The notes: generated from the letters alone by a model not told the origin. A stretch of DNA of 64,000 nucleotides from Marvinbryantia formatexigens (GCA_021771035.1 JAETPU010000001.1:310001-374000), one strand, 5' to 3'; numbered from the stretch's first letter, positions 12,085 through 21,593 are shown. Numbers and translations are program-made.

Positions 12085-12198
12085 CCGGCAAAAAAAGAAA
12101 AGGCACCCGTGAAGTGAGTTTTCCCCCTTTCGTCAGTCCCTATACGAAAGCCGCCTTCCGGCGGTTGGAAAACCAAATTCACGGACGCCTTTGTCCAC
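12085..12198 (-). promoter_or_regulatory. Folded purA leader RNA ending in a T-run terminator
   Basis: The RNA starting near 12198 folds into P1 (12178-12190 with 12101-12113, 13 pairs including two wobbles), P2 (12167-12173 with 12118-12124) and, inside P2, two hairpins: P3 CCGCC-ggaa-GGCGG (12151-12164) and P4 CTTTCG/CGAAAG (12145-12150 with 12127-12132) with a 12-base loop. TTTTCTTTTTTT follows P1 at once. This is a three-way-junction element fused to a terminator before purA. It matches no riboswitch class I know, including the purine, PRPP and ZTP classes. Confidence 0.75.
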
Positions 12199-12204
12199 GC
12201 GCAT

Positions 12205-12233
12205 ATTATAGCATTCTGCAAGTTTTATGTCAA
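12205..12233 (-). promoter_or_regulatory. Sigma-A promoter of the purA operon
   Basis: Read on the minus strand: TTGACA, a 17-base spacer, TATAAT. The start point would be about 12198, right at the base of the folded leader. Confidence 0.9.
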
Positions 12234-12488
12234 GAACATTCACTCCAAAAAATCACATTTTTCCTCCCCTCTTTTCCTTTGCCAAGCCCTGCGTCGTCCT
12301 TTTCCTCCGCCAAAAGCACGCACCCTCTTTTTTCATGGACAGGCCTTCTGGATTTCCCGGATGAACCCCAAACGGAATCCTGATGCCGCAGCTCAGTTTT
12401 TTCGCTGCGGCTGCGGTGAGACATTCGAAGAAGCCAGCTCAACCGGCACCTCAAAATGACGGTTTTTAAAAATTTTCCTGCAAAAGTA

Positions 12489-12517
12489 TTGACAATATCC
12501 CAGGCTGCCCCTATAAT
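12489..12517 (+). promoter_or_regulatory. Sigma-A promoter of asnA
   Basis: TTGACA at 12489-12494, a 17-base spacer and TATAAT at 12512-12517, a consensus match. Transcription would start near 12524. Confidence 0.92.
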
Positions 12518-12529
12518 AAACGGCGTAAT

Positions 12530-12574
12530 GCAGCAAGGGCGCTGCGGGGAAAATCCCCGCGGCGCCCTTTTCTT
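12530..12574 (+). terminator. Leader attenuator of asnA, candidate ANTAR target
   Basis: A GC-rich hairpin (12535-12572; GGGCGC and GCGGGG arms, AAAA loop) ends in TTTTCTTTT only about 50 bases after the start point, so most transcripts would stop here. An alternative small hairpin, GCAGC-AAGGGC-GCTGC at 12530-12545, has a six-base loop with A first and G fourth. That is the loop rule for ANTAR recognition, and it uses part of the terminator's left arm. The usual second hexaloop hairpin was not found. Confidence 0.7.
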
Positions 12575-12640
12575 TTGCATCGGTTTTCCTCTCCGGCTCC
12601 TGCCGGCACCACCCATCAGCAGAAAGGACGGCGTACCAGT

Positions 12641-13654
12641 ATGAGTAAAACAAAAATCCCGCAGGGCTATCCGCCCAAGGACGGATTAACCCTGTTTGAA
12701 ACCCAAAAGGCTATCGACAGCGTAAAAAAGATATTTCTGGCCAATTTGGAACTGGCACTGAACCTGACGCGGGTATCCGCACCGCTGTTTGTAGATCCGG
12801 CGAGCGGGCTCAATGACGATCTCAACAACGTGGAGCGCCCGGTGAGCTTTTCTATTCTGGAAACCGGGCGGCAGGCTCAGGTGGTGCATTCCCTGGCAAA
12901 GTGGAAGCGCTATGCCCTGTACCGCTATGGCTTTGTCCCGGGCAGCGGCCTGTGCACAGACATGAACGCCATCCGCCGGGATGAGGAAATGGATAACCTG
13001 CATTCCATCTATGTGGACCAATGGGACTGGGAGGCCGTGATTCCCCAGGGACGCCGGGACCGTCCCTATTTGCGGGAGACGGTCCAAAAGATTGTGGCTG
13101 CCATCTGTGACACCCAGCAGGCGCTGTGCGCCCAATTCTCTGGGCTCCCCCCCTTCCTCTCCCGGGAGGTCGCCTTTATCACTGCCCAGGAGCTGGAGGA
13201 TCGTTATCCCGACGTCCCGCCAAAGCAGAGGGAAACTCTCTTTGTCAAAGAGCACCCCACCGCCTTTATCGAACAAATAGGCGGACGGCTGAAATCCGGA
13301 GAACGCCATGACGGGCGTGCGCCGGATTATGACGACTGGAGCCTCAACGGCGATCTGCTCTTCTGGAACCAGCTTTTGGGCTGTGCCTTTGAGGTATCCA
13401 GTATGGGAATCCGGGTCGACGCCGCGGCAATGGCGGCTCAGCTGCAGGAGAGCCGGTGTACCAGCAGAGCCCAGCTTCCCTTTCACTCCCTGGTGCTCAG
13501 TTCCACTCTGCCCCAGACCATCGGCGGCGGCATCGGGCAGTCCAGGCTCTGTATGCTTCTTCTGAACAAAGCCCACATCGGAGAGGTTCAGGTATCCCTG
13601 TGGGATGAACAGACACAGAAAACCTGCCGGGAAGCCGGCATCACCCTTTTATAA
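12641..13654 (+). CDS. asnA: Aspartate-ammonia ligase
   Basis: AsnA (337 aa) makes asparagine from aspartate, ammonia and ATP; it is related to class II aminoacyl-tRNA synthetases. The sequence is family-typical throughout: SAPLFVDPASGLNDDLN, RPVSFSI, VVHSLAKWKR, GLCTDMNAIRRDE, SIYVDQWDWE and GGGIGQSRLCMLLL near the C-terminus. ATG at 12641 has AAAGGA upstream; the frame extends 22 codons further into the leader, which is rejected. Only 34 bases separate it from the type III glutamine synthetase, so the two ammonia-fixing enzymes are co-transcribed. Confidence 0.96.
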   Translation: MSKTKIPQGYPPKDGLTLFETQKAIDSVKKIFLANLELALNLTRVSAPLFVDPASGLNDDLNNVERPVSFSILETGRQAQVVHSLAKWKRYALYRYGFVPGSGLCTDMNAIRRDEEMDNLHSIYVDQWDWEAVIPQGRRDRPYLRETVQKIVAAICDTQQALCAQFSGLPPFLSREVAFITAQELEDRYPDVPPKQRETLFVKEHPTAFIEQIGGRLKSGERHDGRAPDYDDWSLNGDLLFWNQLLGCAFEVSSMGIRVDAAAMAAQLQESRCTSRAQLPFHSLVLSSTLPQTIGGGIGQSRLCMLLLNKAHIGEVQVSLWDEQTQKTCREAGITLL

Positions 13655-13688
13655 AAAAATGTCAGCAGGGAAAGGATTGGATTGAATC

Positions 13689-15797
13689 ATGAACGAGCAG
13701 GAAGTATGCAGCCGGATCCCGGAGTTGTTTGGCAGTATGGTATTTGGAGATCCCGTCATGCGCCAGCGCCTCCCCAAAGAGACCTACCGCGCCCTGCGCA
13801 AGACCATCGAATTGGGCAAACGCCTGGATCCCAACGCGGCGAATGTCATTGCCAATGCCATGAAGGACTGGGCCGTGGAAAAAGGCGCCACCCACTTCAC
13901 CCACTGGTTTCAGCCCATGACCGGTATTACCGCTGAAAAGCACGACAGCTTCATCTCTCCGGACGGGGATAATTCGGTCATTATGGAATTCAGCGGCAGG
14001 GAGCTGGTGAAGGGCGAGCCGGACGCCTCCAGCTTTCCCTCCGGCGGGCTTCGGGCAACCTTTGAAGCCCGGGGCTACACCGCCTGGGATCCCTCCTCCT
14101 ATGCCTTCATCAAGAATCATACCCTTTGCATCCCCACCGTGTTTTATTCCTACAGCGGCCAGGCGCTGGATAAAAAGACTCCGCTTCTTCGTTCTATGGA
14201 ACTCATAAACAAACAGGCCCTGCGCATCCTCAGGCTCTTCGGACACGATGACGTCACCCGGGTTGTCACCACCGTGGGCCCGGAGCAGGAATATTTTCTG
14301 GTAGACGAGGCCCTGGTACGCCAGCGCCAGGACTTAACGCTGTGCGGGCGCACCCTCTTTGGCGCTGGAGCTCCCAAGGGCCAGGAGCTGGAGGACCACT
14401 ATTTCGGCGCCATCAAGCCCCGGGTTGCCGCCTTCATGCGGGAACTGGATGAGGAACTCTGGAAGCTGGGCATCTTTGCAAAAACTGAGCACAAGGAGGT
14501 GGCTCCTGCCCAGTATGAACTGGCGCCGGTTTTCACAAACACAAACCTTGCTACGGATCACAACCAGCTGACCATGGAAATCATGAAAAAGGTGGCCTCC
14601 CGCCACGGGCTGTGCTGCCTGCTGCACGAAAAACCCTTTGAGGGCGTCAATGGATCCGGTAAGCACAACAACTGGTCCCTGTGCACTAATACCGGTGTCA
14701 ACCTGCTGGAACCCGGGGATTCCCCCCGGCAGAATGCACAGTTTTTATTGTTTTTAACAGCTGTCATAAAGGCCGTGGACGAATACCAGGATCTGCTGCG
14801 TGCGTGTGTGGCCAGTGCCGGAAACGACCATCGCCTGGGTGCCCACGAGGCGCCGCCGGCGATTGTCTCCATGTTCTTGGGAGACGAACTCACCGCTGTC
14901 CTGGAATCCATTGAAAACGGGTGTGAATGCCCCCAGGCCAGCAAGGAAGAGATGAAGCTGGGCGTTCATATCCTGCCGCGTTTTCCCAAGGACGCCACCG
15001 ACCGCAACCGGACCTCCCCCTTTGCCTTTACCGGAAACAAGTTTGAATTCCGTATGTTGGGTTCCAACCTCTCGATAGCCGGCCCCAATGTGTTTCTGAA
15101 TACCATTGTGGCCCAGGAGCTGTGTGAATTCGCCGATAGTCTGGAGGCCGCTGAAGATTTCGGCAGCGCTTTAGAGGAACTCATCCGCAAAACCATCCGC
15201 CAGCACAAACGCATCCTCTATAACGGAAACAACTACGCCCCCGAATGGGTTCAGGAGGCCAACCGGCGCGGCCTGCAAAATCTCGCCACCACTGTCGATG
15301 CCCTCCCCGCCCTGCTGGAGCCAAAGAATATCGAGCTGTTTACCCGGCATAAGATTTTCACAGTGTCAGAGCTCAAATCCCGTTACGAGATTCTCATGGA
15401 GGTGTACAGCAAACGCATCAACATCGAGGCTCTCACCATGCTTACCATGGCGCAAAACCAGATACTGCCCGCGGTAACGGACTATTCCCACAAGCTGGCC
15501 AGCGCCGCCCTGGATAAGAAAAGCCTGAATTCCCAGCTGGACTGCACCTATGAAACCGACACCCTTCAAAAGCTCTGTGACAGCCTGGCCCGGATCCATC
15601 AGGCGTGCAATGCCCTGGAAAAATCCGTTGCCGCCGCCCAGGATATTGCCGATGCCTCCCGGCAGGCCAGGTACTACCAGCAGCAGGTGCTCCGCGATAT
15701 GGACGTTCTGCGCAGGGCAGCCGACTATGCGGAAACTCTCACAGCCCAGCAAGCCTGGCCCTTCCCCACCTATTCCCAGCTTTTGTTCAGCATTTAA
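13689..15797 (+). CDS. glnN: Glutamine synthetase, type III
   Basis: This 702-aa protein has the length and sequence of the GSIII class, common in Bacteroides and clostridia. Evidence includes [40 protein letters not shown], the [18 protein letters not shown] segment, [13 protein letters not shown], and the helical C-terminal extension absent from GSI. Its role is ammonia assimilation, together with AsnA. Having both GSI (glnA) and GSIII within five kilobases suggests separate regulation rather than simple redundancy. Confidence 0.97.
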   Translation: MNEQEVCSRIPELFGSMVFGDPVMRQRLPKETYRALRKTIELGKRLDPNAANVIANAMKDWAVEKGATHFTHWFQPMTGITAEKHDSFISPDGDNSVIMEFSGRELVKGEPDASSFPSGGLRATFEARGYTAWDPSSYAFIKNHTLCIPTVFYSYSGQALDKKTPLLRSMELINKQALRILRLFGHDDVTRVVTTVGPEQEYFLVDEALVRQRQDLTLCGRTLFGAGAPKGQELEDHYFGAIKPRVAAFMRELDEELWKLGIFAKTEHKEVAPAQYELAPVFTNTNLATDHNQLTMEIMKKVASRHGLCCLLHEKPFEGVNGSGKHNNWSLCTNTGVNLLEPGDSPRQNAQFLLFLTAVIKAVDEYQDLLRACVASAGNDHRLGAHEAPPAIVSMFLGDELTAVLESIENGCECPQASKEEMKLGVHILPRFPKDATDRNRTSPFAFTGNKFEFRMLGSNLSIAGPNVFLNTIVAQELCEFADSLEAAEDFGSALEELIRKTIRQHKRILYNGNNYAPEWVQEANRRGLQNLATTVDALPALLEPKNIELFTRHKIFTVSELKSRYEILMEVYSKRINIEALTMLTMAQNQILPAVTDYSHKLASAALDKKSLNSQLDCTYETDTLQKLCDSLARIHQACNALEKSVAAAQDIADASRQARYYQQQVLRDMDVLRRAADYAETLTAQQAWPFPTYSQLLFSI

Positions 15798-16242
15798 AGG
15801 GTTTTTCTGCTGGCAATGGGCTTTTCCAGGAAGTATCCCCGCAGCCCCCGCATATCCGTCCGGGTTTTCCTGGGCTGCTGCCGTTTCATTTTATAGCCTT
15901 GGACGCTATCAATCTATCACGCTTCATAAAGGCCTTTCAATTCCCCGGTACAGTCCCTCTCAGCGCGGGCAGCGTTGCACGACTTCTGAAAATCCAGTCC
16001 CGCGGTCAGAGTCCCCTGTCCAATGCGATTTCATAAAACAGATCCCCTCGGTATTTGCGAATGAACCCACCCATAAGACCGCGGCCCGGGAACTGAAGCC
16101 GCCATCTTTCCAGAAAGCCAGTTTTTCCTTTCTGGGATTCTCTCTTTCCTCATATTCAACCCAGGACGGCTGTTTTACGGTACAAAAACTCCGCCCGAAT
16201 TCCATTCAGGCGGGGTTTTCCTTCTATTACTTATTGCGTTTT
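15798..16242. terminator. Convergent gap with bidirectional terminator
   Basis: The stem at 16185-16195 with 16209-16219 (AAAACTCCGCC / GGCGGGGTTTT, one wobble) serves both glnN and the converging ddh. The rest of the gap, 15798-16184, holds no gene I can support; a minus-strand frame there (15960-16205) has no recognisable family. Confidence 0.75.
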
Positions 16243-17238
16243 TTACAGGAGGCTGGCACGCAGCTCCTCCCCGGACTTAGGCGAGAGGTATGCAGGCGCA
16301 ATATCAAACACAGTTTTGCAGCCGCTGGCGCCTTCCTGCGCCAAACGCGCCACAGCACGGGCATAAGCGGTCAAAACGCTGCCGGTGAACTCCGGGTTGG
16401 AATCCAGCTTGAGGCTGTATTCTACAATATGATGGCTGCCGGAGGCTGTTTTACCGCTGCGGATAACAAAACCGCCGTGGGGCATCCCGCCATGCTTTTC
16501 ATTGAGTTCCTCCTGGGAAACAAAGTGTACAATGGTGTCGTAATCGGCAAAATAGTTGGGCATGGTTTTAATTTCAGCTTCAATCGCCGCACAGTCCGCT
16601 CCGGGGGCAGCAACTACAAAGCATTCCCGGATATGCTTCTGGCGGGTGGAAAGCTCCGGCATTTCTCCGCGGCGCACCGCATCCATCGCAGCCTCCACCG
16701 GGATGGTGTACTGCTTGGCATCCTGGACTCCCTGAATTCGCCGGATGGCATCAGAATGCCCCTGGCTGATCCCCTTGCCCCAGAAGGTGTAATCCCTGCC
16801 CTCGGGCAGGACAGCCCCAGCAACCAGGCGGTTCAGGGAAAATAAGCCCGGATCCCAGCCGCAGGAAATCAGCGCCACTGTCCCGCCCAGCTTGGCAGCG
16901 GCATCAACAGCGGCAAAATGCTCCGGAATTCTGGCGTGGGTATCAAAGGAATCCACCACATGGAACAGAGAGGCCAGGCGCGGCGTCTGATTGGGCAGAT
17001 CTGTAGCGCTGCCTCCACAGAGGATCATTACATCCACCATGTCCTTATACTGCTCCACATCCTGGGCAGAATAAACCGGGACTCCCGCTGTCAAAAGCTG
17101 CACCGAGTCCGGCGCTCTGCGGGTAAAGACGGCAGCCAGCTCCATATCGCTGTTCTGGGATACCGCCAATTCCACTCCGCGCCCTAAATTTCCATATCCA
17201 TAGATGCCGATGCGAATTTTATGATTCACTGTATTCAT
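16243..17238 (-). CDS. ddh: meso-Diaminopimelate D-dehydrogenase
   Basis: Ddh (about 331 aa) aminates tetrahydrodipicolinate to meso-DAP in one step with NADPH and ammonia. The Rossmann motif IRIGIYGYGNLGRGVE is at the N-terminus, and family segments VDSFDTHARIPEHF, SCGWDPGLFSLNR, GKGISQGHSDA and MPHGGFVIR follow. The ATG at 17238 is only one base from GGGGA, so the GTG at 17229, nine bases after it, may be the true start. This gives the cell a second, ammonia-using route to meso-DAP besides DapL/DapF. Confidence 0.95.
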   Translation of the reverse strand: MNTVNHKIRIGIYGYGNLGRGVELAVSQNSDMELAAVFTRRAPDSVQLLTAGVPVYSAQDVEQYKDMVDVMILCGGSATDLPNQTPRLASLFHVVDSFDTHARIPEHFAAVDAAAKLGGTVALISCGWDPGLFSLNRLVAGAVLPEGRDYTFWGKGISQGHSDAIRRIQGVQDAKQYTIPVEAAMDAVRRGEMPELSTRQKHIRECFVVAAPGADCAAIEAEIKTMPNYFADYDTIVHFVSQEELNEKHGGMPHGGFVIRSGKTASGSHHIVEYSLKLDSNPEFTGSVLTAYARAVARLAQEGASGCKTVFDIAPAYLSPKSGEELRASLL

Positions 17239-17528
17239 TCCCCGTTTCTTAAAAATTCTCCCGGGAAGCCTCATAAGGGCCCGTTTAACCATCAGTTCCC
17301 TGAATTGCCCGGAAGATTACTTGCCTATGACTACTTTTTATGATATCGGCTTTGGATTTCTTTGTCAATTTTCCTGCGGGAGAAAATGATTTTTCTCATT
17401 GGATACAAACGGTAAAAAATGCACAAAATCCTAAGGGATATTCATATTTTCGCCATATAACTGGAATTTTTATTCCAATCCAGAAAAAATGGCCTGCGGG
17501 GTGGGGCAGGCTTGCCTCTTTCGGACTG

Positions 17529-17558
17529 TTGACAGTGCCGGAGGCTTTTCGATATACT
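17529..17558 (+). promoter_or_regulatory. Sigma-A promoter of nadE
   Basis: TTGACA at 17529-17534, an 18-base spacer and TATACT at 17553-17558, about 50 bases before the nadE start. The rest of the 17239-17611 gap is AT-rich and without a recognisable gene. Confidence 0.8.
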
Positions 17559-17611
17559 GAATACAAGAACTCCGCCGGTACCCCGGCGTGTGATGTGGGA
17601 GGAACAAACCG

Positions 17612-18358
17612 ATGGGCAGAGATTATGCAGAAGAATTGAAGCTGAGAACACAATATATCCGCAACCTGCTAGCGCAGTCGGGCGCAAAAGGGATTATCTT
17701 TGGCAATTCCGGAGGTAAGGACAGCGCCCTGGTGGGGATCCTGTGCAAAAAAGCCTGCGAAAATGTACTGGGCGTCATACTGCCATGCCAGTCCAAACGG
17801 AATTTCGGCGAGGATCGAGAGGACGGCCTGGAACTGGCCCGGCAGTACGGAATCGAGAGTATAACGGTGGATCTCTCCGAGGCCAAACGTGCTGTTCTGG
17901 ACGCCATTGCCCCCAACTGTGCCGTCGGGGAGTTGGCGGCCTCCAATATCGCGCCGCGTCTGCGTATGACCACGCTTTATACCATGGGGCAGAGCCTGGG
18001 TTACCTGGTGGCAGGAACCGGTAACCGCAGCGAACGCTACATCGGCTACTTTACCAAATGGGGCGACGGCGCCCACGACTTTAATCCCATCGCCGATCTC
18101 ACGGTCACTGAAATCTATGAATTTCTGGCCTATCTGAACGCTCCCCAGGCTATTATCTCCAAAGCCCCGTCTGCCGGGCTTCTGGAGGGGCAAACCGATG
18201 AGGAGGATTTGGGCTTCCCCTATCGCGCTTTGGATCACTATCTGGCTACTGGCGAGGGCGATCCAGAAACTGTGGAAAAAATCCGCAGGATGCACCGCGC
18301 CTCCCAGCATAAGCGCGAGCCCATCTCGGTGTATGCTCACATTGAGGAACAGTATTAA
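17612..18358 (+). CDS. nadE: NAD+ synthetase, ammonia-dependent
   Basis: NadE (248 aa) amidates nicotinate adenine dinucleotide to NAD+. The PP-loop ATPase motif SGGKDS is at residues 33-38, followed by GTGNRSERYIGYFTKWGDGAHDFNPIADL, whose shorter parts (GTGNRSE, KWGDG, DFNP) are family hallmarks. No carbon-nitrogen hydrolase domain is attached, so ammonia rather than glutamine is the expected donor, matching the neighbouring asnA and ddh. It has its own promoter. Confidence 0.96.
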   Translation: MGRDYAEELKLRTQYIRNLLAQSGAKGIIFGNSGGKDSALVGILCKKACENVLGVILPCQSKRNFGEDREDGLELARQYGIESITVDLSEAKRAVLDAIAPNCAVGELAASNIAPRLRMTTLYTMGQSLGYLVAGTGNRSERYIGYFTKWGDGAHDFNPIADLTVTEIYEFLAYLNAPQAIISKAPSAGLLEGQTDEEDLGFPYRALDHYLATGEGDPETVEKIRRMHRASQHKREPISVYAHIEEQY

Positions 18359-18568
18359 GCCAGGATGTGCACGGTGGTCAGGCTGTAAACGGATTGTATT
18401 TTATATGCGAGGGGCAGAACAAAGCTTGACTGGACTTTCTCAAAGAAACGCCCAGCCAACAACGCCGCCTATCGAGAGCCGTAACAGCGGAAAATTCCCT
18501 GCTTCTTTCATCTCCAGTATTTCTTTTTCTGCCGCTTGTACGAGCGTATCTTGTCTAACATACCATTC

Positions 18569-18609
18569 GCCCCCTGTCGTAGTTAGTTTCCTACGACAGG
18601 GGGCTTTCG
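18569..18609 (+). terminator. Strong palindromic terminator downstream of nadE
   Basis: A perfect 14-bp stem (18569-18582 with 18591-18604), rich in C/G at its base, is followed by TTTCGT. It lies 210 bases after nadE. The rest of 18359-19027 shows no supportable gene; a TATACT near 18888 may be the -10 for the next gene. Confidence 0.72.
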
Positions 18610-19027
18610 TCAATGTCCGTTTTTCCCGATTTTGTACATTCAGCTGTGGCAGGAGACGATGCCTTATGGGGGAAACAGCGCCTGCTTTCATCGCCGCAGC
18701 TGAACCGATATCCGCCGCCCGGAGGATGGATGTTGGGCCGGCCGTCGCTCCGTGGTAGAAACCAATACCTCTTGCCAGACTTTTTCTGAGGCGTCCCCTC
18801 TGCACAGCTTGAGAAAAAACCCGATTCGATTCTCTTAATTTTACTGAATATTTTCAATATCCACCACCTATTCCTGGATTATATGCTATACTACAGATAT
18901 AAAAAGCAGGCCGCTGTGTTTTCTTTTCCCAAGGAAGCTGAGGTTTCTTCCGAATAAAAAGCGGCAATCGTAACGCGTTAGCTTGCAAATTCCAAAAAAG
19001 CAAAACTACTGGAAAGGGTGAGCCCAA

Positions 19028-19849
19028 ATGAAGCCGAAACTCAGCGCAATCAAAATGTTAGTTGGCGCAGCCGTTTTATTGGGAGCTGTTCCGCTCCTGC
19101 GCACCGGATATGCCTGGCTGCATAACAGCCGGCTGCAGACGAGCTTTTCTGCCCTAAGGCCGGAATCCAGCTTCACTCATTATCTGGAACACCGGCCCAT
19201 GGAGGAGCTGCCTGAGTTCCCCCTGGAACTTGATAACAGCTGGCTTCAGATAGAGACACATCAGCCCAGTGTGATACGTCTGCGGGCGCCGCTGCGGTAT
19301 TATTCCCAGCCGGATCCATTTTCGGAACCATACTTGGAAATTCCGGCAGGAACCGAGCTGGAACTGATAGCCTGGCAGCGGGGAATCTGCCGTTATCCCA
19401 TCGGTTACGGCTTTTTCTCCTATCCAACCTATGACCCCGGCTGGCGGATGGTGTCTCCTTTCCTGAAATATCCCAATGAAGATCCGGTCCGCAGCTGGGA
19501 TGAGGCGAACTTTTACTATGTCCGCCTGGAGGATCTGGAAAGCGTCCGGCGGGATTATCTCTACGATTGTATGCGAACAACTAGAATGTTTCCTTTGGAG
19601 CAGTTCAAAACACGCGGAGAATATAGGGCGGCCTTGGAAGAAAAGCTCCCCCTTTTATTTGTAGATGAAGAATTGATGCGGCGGGGGTACTATCTTTCAC
19701 CGGATTTGCTGCTTCCCCTATGGGACGGATGGAATACCGCCCTGTGTATTCTCGCCGCGGTCTGCATCCTGGGATGTGCCAGTCGTTTTCTGAAAAGCAG
19801 GCCCCACGGGATAAAAAAAGCTGAGGTTCACCGCCGTCCTACGGTTTGA
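19028..19849 (+). CDS. Two-pass membrane protein, tandem paralogue 1
   Basis: This 273-aa protein is of no family I recognise. It has a hydrophobic segment at about 11-32, a large soluble middle and a second hydrophobic segment at about 240-260, so the middle is probably outside the cell. Landmarks shared with the next two genes are EHRPMEEL, a YYSQPDPFSEP-like element, SYPTYDPGWR, YYVRLEDLESV and SPDLLLPLWDGW just before the last membrane segment. GGAAAGG precedes the ATG. It is the first of three tandem genes; function unknown. Confidence 0.8.
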   Translation: MKPKLSAIKMLVGAAVLLGAVPLLRTGYAWLHNSRLQTSFSALRPESSFTHYLEHRPMEELPEFPLELDNSWLQIETHQPSVIRLRAPLRYYSQPDPFSEPYLEIPAGTELELIAWQRGICRYPIGYGFFSYPTYDPGWRMVSPFLKYPNEDPVRSWDEANFYYVRLEDLESVRRDYLYDCMRTTRMFPLEQFKTRGEYRAALEEKLPLLFVDEELMRRGYYLSPDLLLPLWDGWNTALCILAAVCILGCASRFLKSRPHGIKKAEVHRRPTV

Positions 19850-19877
19850 CAGCGGTACCTCATGGAGGCAAACTGCT

Positions 19878-20636
19878 ATGAAACTGCCTTTCAAACGGTT
19901 TCTTTACGCCGTATCAATTTTACTGATGGCCTGTGTATGTTACCGGATATTTTTTGCCCTGCAGCATAATTCCAAAATAAAAACTGAATTTCGGCTGAGT
20001 TCTTCATTCACCGGCGGTACCGACCATTACCAGGCCAACACCCCCATGGAGGAACTGGGGGACTCTGACTTTCATTTTCCCGGGCTCAATGTTGCCGCCG
20101 CCTCTTCGGTTCGTGCCTTCCGGTTACGGTCGGATCTGCATTACTATGACACCCCCAACCGGTTTTCCAAGCCATCCCTGACGCTGAAAGCCGGTACGGT
20201 CTGTGTCATGGATGGATATTCACTGGGACAGGGCCCATACTCCTGCCCCACCTATACCCGGGGCTGGCGGTATACCACACCCCTTCTTCCCCTTCATTCT
20301 GAGCGTTACTATATCCCGCTCTCTGAATTGGAGCGGCTGTATTCCGACTACTACTGGGACGCCTACTGGAGCTGCTGGCGGACAGGGAAAGGGCAATTCA
20401 GCCAAATGAATCTTCTGGAAGCCATAAAAAACTCCCCTTCAAACAGGGAAGTCCTGGCCTGCGATACCTATCTCTACGGGATGGGCTATTACCTCTCCCC
20501 TGACCTGCTCCTGCCCCTGTGGGATGGATGGGATACTCTGCTTAGCATGGCAATACTCTCAATCGGTATTTCTCTTTTCCTGTCAAGACGCCATACCCGA
20601 CGGATCAACGATCAAACTAAACCAAAGGAGAGGTGA
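19878..20636 (+). CDS. Two-pass membrane protein, tandem paralogue 2
   Basis: This 252-aa homologue of the preceding and following genes has the same plan: N-terminal membrane helix, extracytoplasmic domain with NTPMEEL, LRSDLHYYDTP, CPTYTRGWRY and YYIPLSELERL, then SPDLLLPLWDGWDT and a final helix. GGAGG lies before the ATG and the spacing is 28 bases, so it is co-transcribed with paralogue 1. It has diverged far in the middle, so this is not a recent duplication. Confidence 0.8.
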   Translation: MKLPFKRFLYAVSILLMACVCYRIFFALQHNSKIKTEFRLSSSFTGGTDHYQANTPMEELGDSDFHFPGLNVAAASSVRAFRLRSDLHYYDTPNRFSKPSLTLKAGTVCVMDGYSLGQGPYSCPTYTRGWRYTTPLLPLHSERYYIPLSELERLYSDYYWDAYWSCWRTGKGQFSQMNLLEAIKNSPSNREVLACDTYLYGMGYYLSPDLLLPLWDGWDTLLSMAILSIGISLFLSRRHTRRINDQTKPKER

Positions 20637-20640
20637 GACT

Positions 20641-21501
20641 GTGTCACGCTGGATCAGGCGCACCGCTTTTCAGCTGCTGTGTTTGTACTTCCTTCTTTCC
20701 GCCGCTATAATAGGGATCCGCGTCCTCCACGCAGCAGGATATAATGCCGCAATCCGGGGCGGGTTCGACGCCTCCAAATACTGGATGCCCTCCTTTTATC
20801 AGGAACACCGGCCTATGGAAGAGCTCAAATGGGAAAGCTACCGGGTAAACTGGTCTGTTCCTGCAGTTGGCTATGATATTCCGCCTCTGCATTTAAAACA
20901 GGATTTGCACTACTACCGTCAGCCCAGTACCGACGCCCCACCGGCTCTGACAATTCCGGCAGGCACCGAAGTTTCCCTTTCTTTTCTGGATTATAAACCC
21001 GGCACCGGCGTGTGCACCTACCCCACCTATGAGAAGGGCTGGCGTTATGGTGTCCCTATTACAGGTTCAGCACAGGCCCGAACGTTGGATTTTGACACCG
21101 AGCCACGCTACTATGTTCGTTTGGAAGACCTACAGTCCGTGATGCACGATGGCTTTCAGGAGTACTGGGACTTTCACCGGCAGCTTGCCCGAGAAAATGA
21201 GCGGGAAGGTGCGGAGATTTATTCGGCGTCCCTGTGCGAAAAATTGAGTCAGCCCCGTAAATCCGCAGTGGATCTCTTTTCTCACAGCCTATTTTTGTGC
21301 GATGAGTTTTTGTACCGGTACAACTGCTACCTCTCCCCCGACCTGCTCCTGCCCCTGTGGGATGGATGGGATATGGCACTAAGCCTTCTCTGCGGCGTCT
21401 GTGTGGTTTGGATCCTGGCGGACAAACGCAAGGAGAAGCGAAAATACCGTTTTGAAATTATGAGCCAAGCCCTCAGGCAGCCGGATGTAGGCCAGCCTTA
21501 G
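20641..21501 (+). CDS. Two-pass membrane protein, tandem paralogue 3
   Basis: GTG at 20641 is chosen because GGAGAGG lies just upstream; the frame reads back to 20524 only by overlapping paralogue 2. The 286-aa product has a helix at about 8-30, then EHRPMEEL, LKQDLHYYRQP, IPAGTEVSL, TYPTYEKGWRY, YYVRLEDLQSV, SPDLLLPLWDGWD and a C-terminal helix with a basic tail. Four bases separate it from paralogue 2. The conserved SPDLLLPLWDGWD next to the membrane may be an interaction or processing site; this is a guess. Confidence 0.78.
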   Translation: MSRWIRRTAFQLLCLYFLLSAAIIGIRVLHAAGYNAAIRGGFDASKYWMPSFYQEHRPMEELKWESYRVNWSVPAVGYDIPPLHLKQDLHYYRQPSTDAPPALTIPAGTEVSLSFLDYKPGTGVCTYPTYEKGWRYGVPITGSAQARTLDFDTEPRYYVRLEDLQSVMHDGFQEYWDFHRQLARENEREGAEIYSASLCEKLSQPRKSAVDLFSHSLFLCDEFLYRYNCYLSPDLLLPLWDGWDMALSLLCGVCVVWILADKRKEKRKYRFEIMSQALRQPDVGQP

Positions 21502-21593
21502 CGCACGATCCGTCAGGGCTGTTTTCTCATCCGTGCGCCATCCTCTCCAAGTGTGCCGAAGCGCTTGATTCAGTCAGTTATTTGGAGAATGTG

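Noticed and set aside
12094..12198. purA leader as a known purine, ZTP or SRP-type RNA
   Set aside because: Conserved loop and junction bases of those families are not present; only generic GGAA loop and stems agree.
15550..16845. 431-codon plus-strand frame across the glnN end, the gap and ddh
   Set aside because: It overlaps two well supported genes and crosses a terminator; composition is that of a shadow frame.
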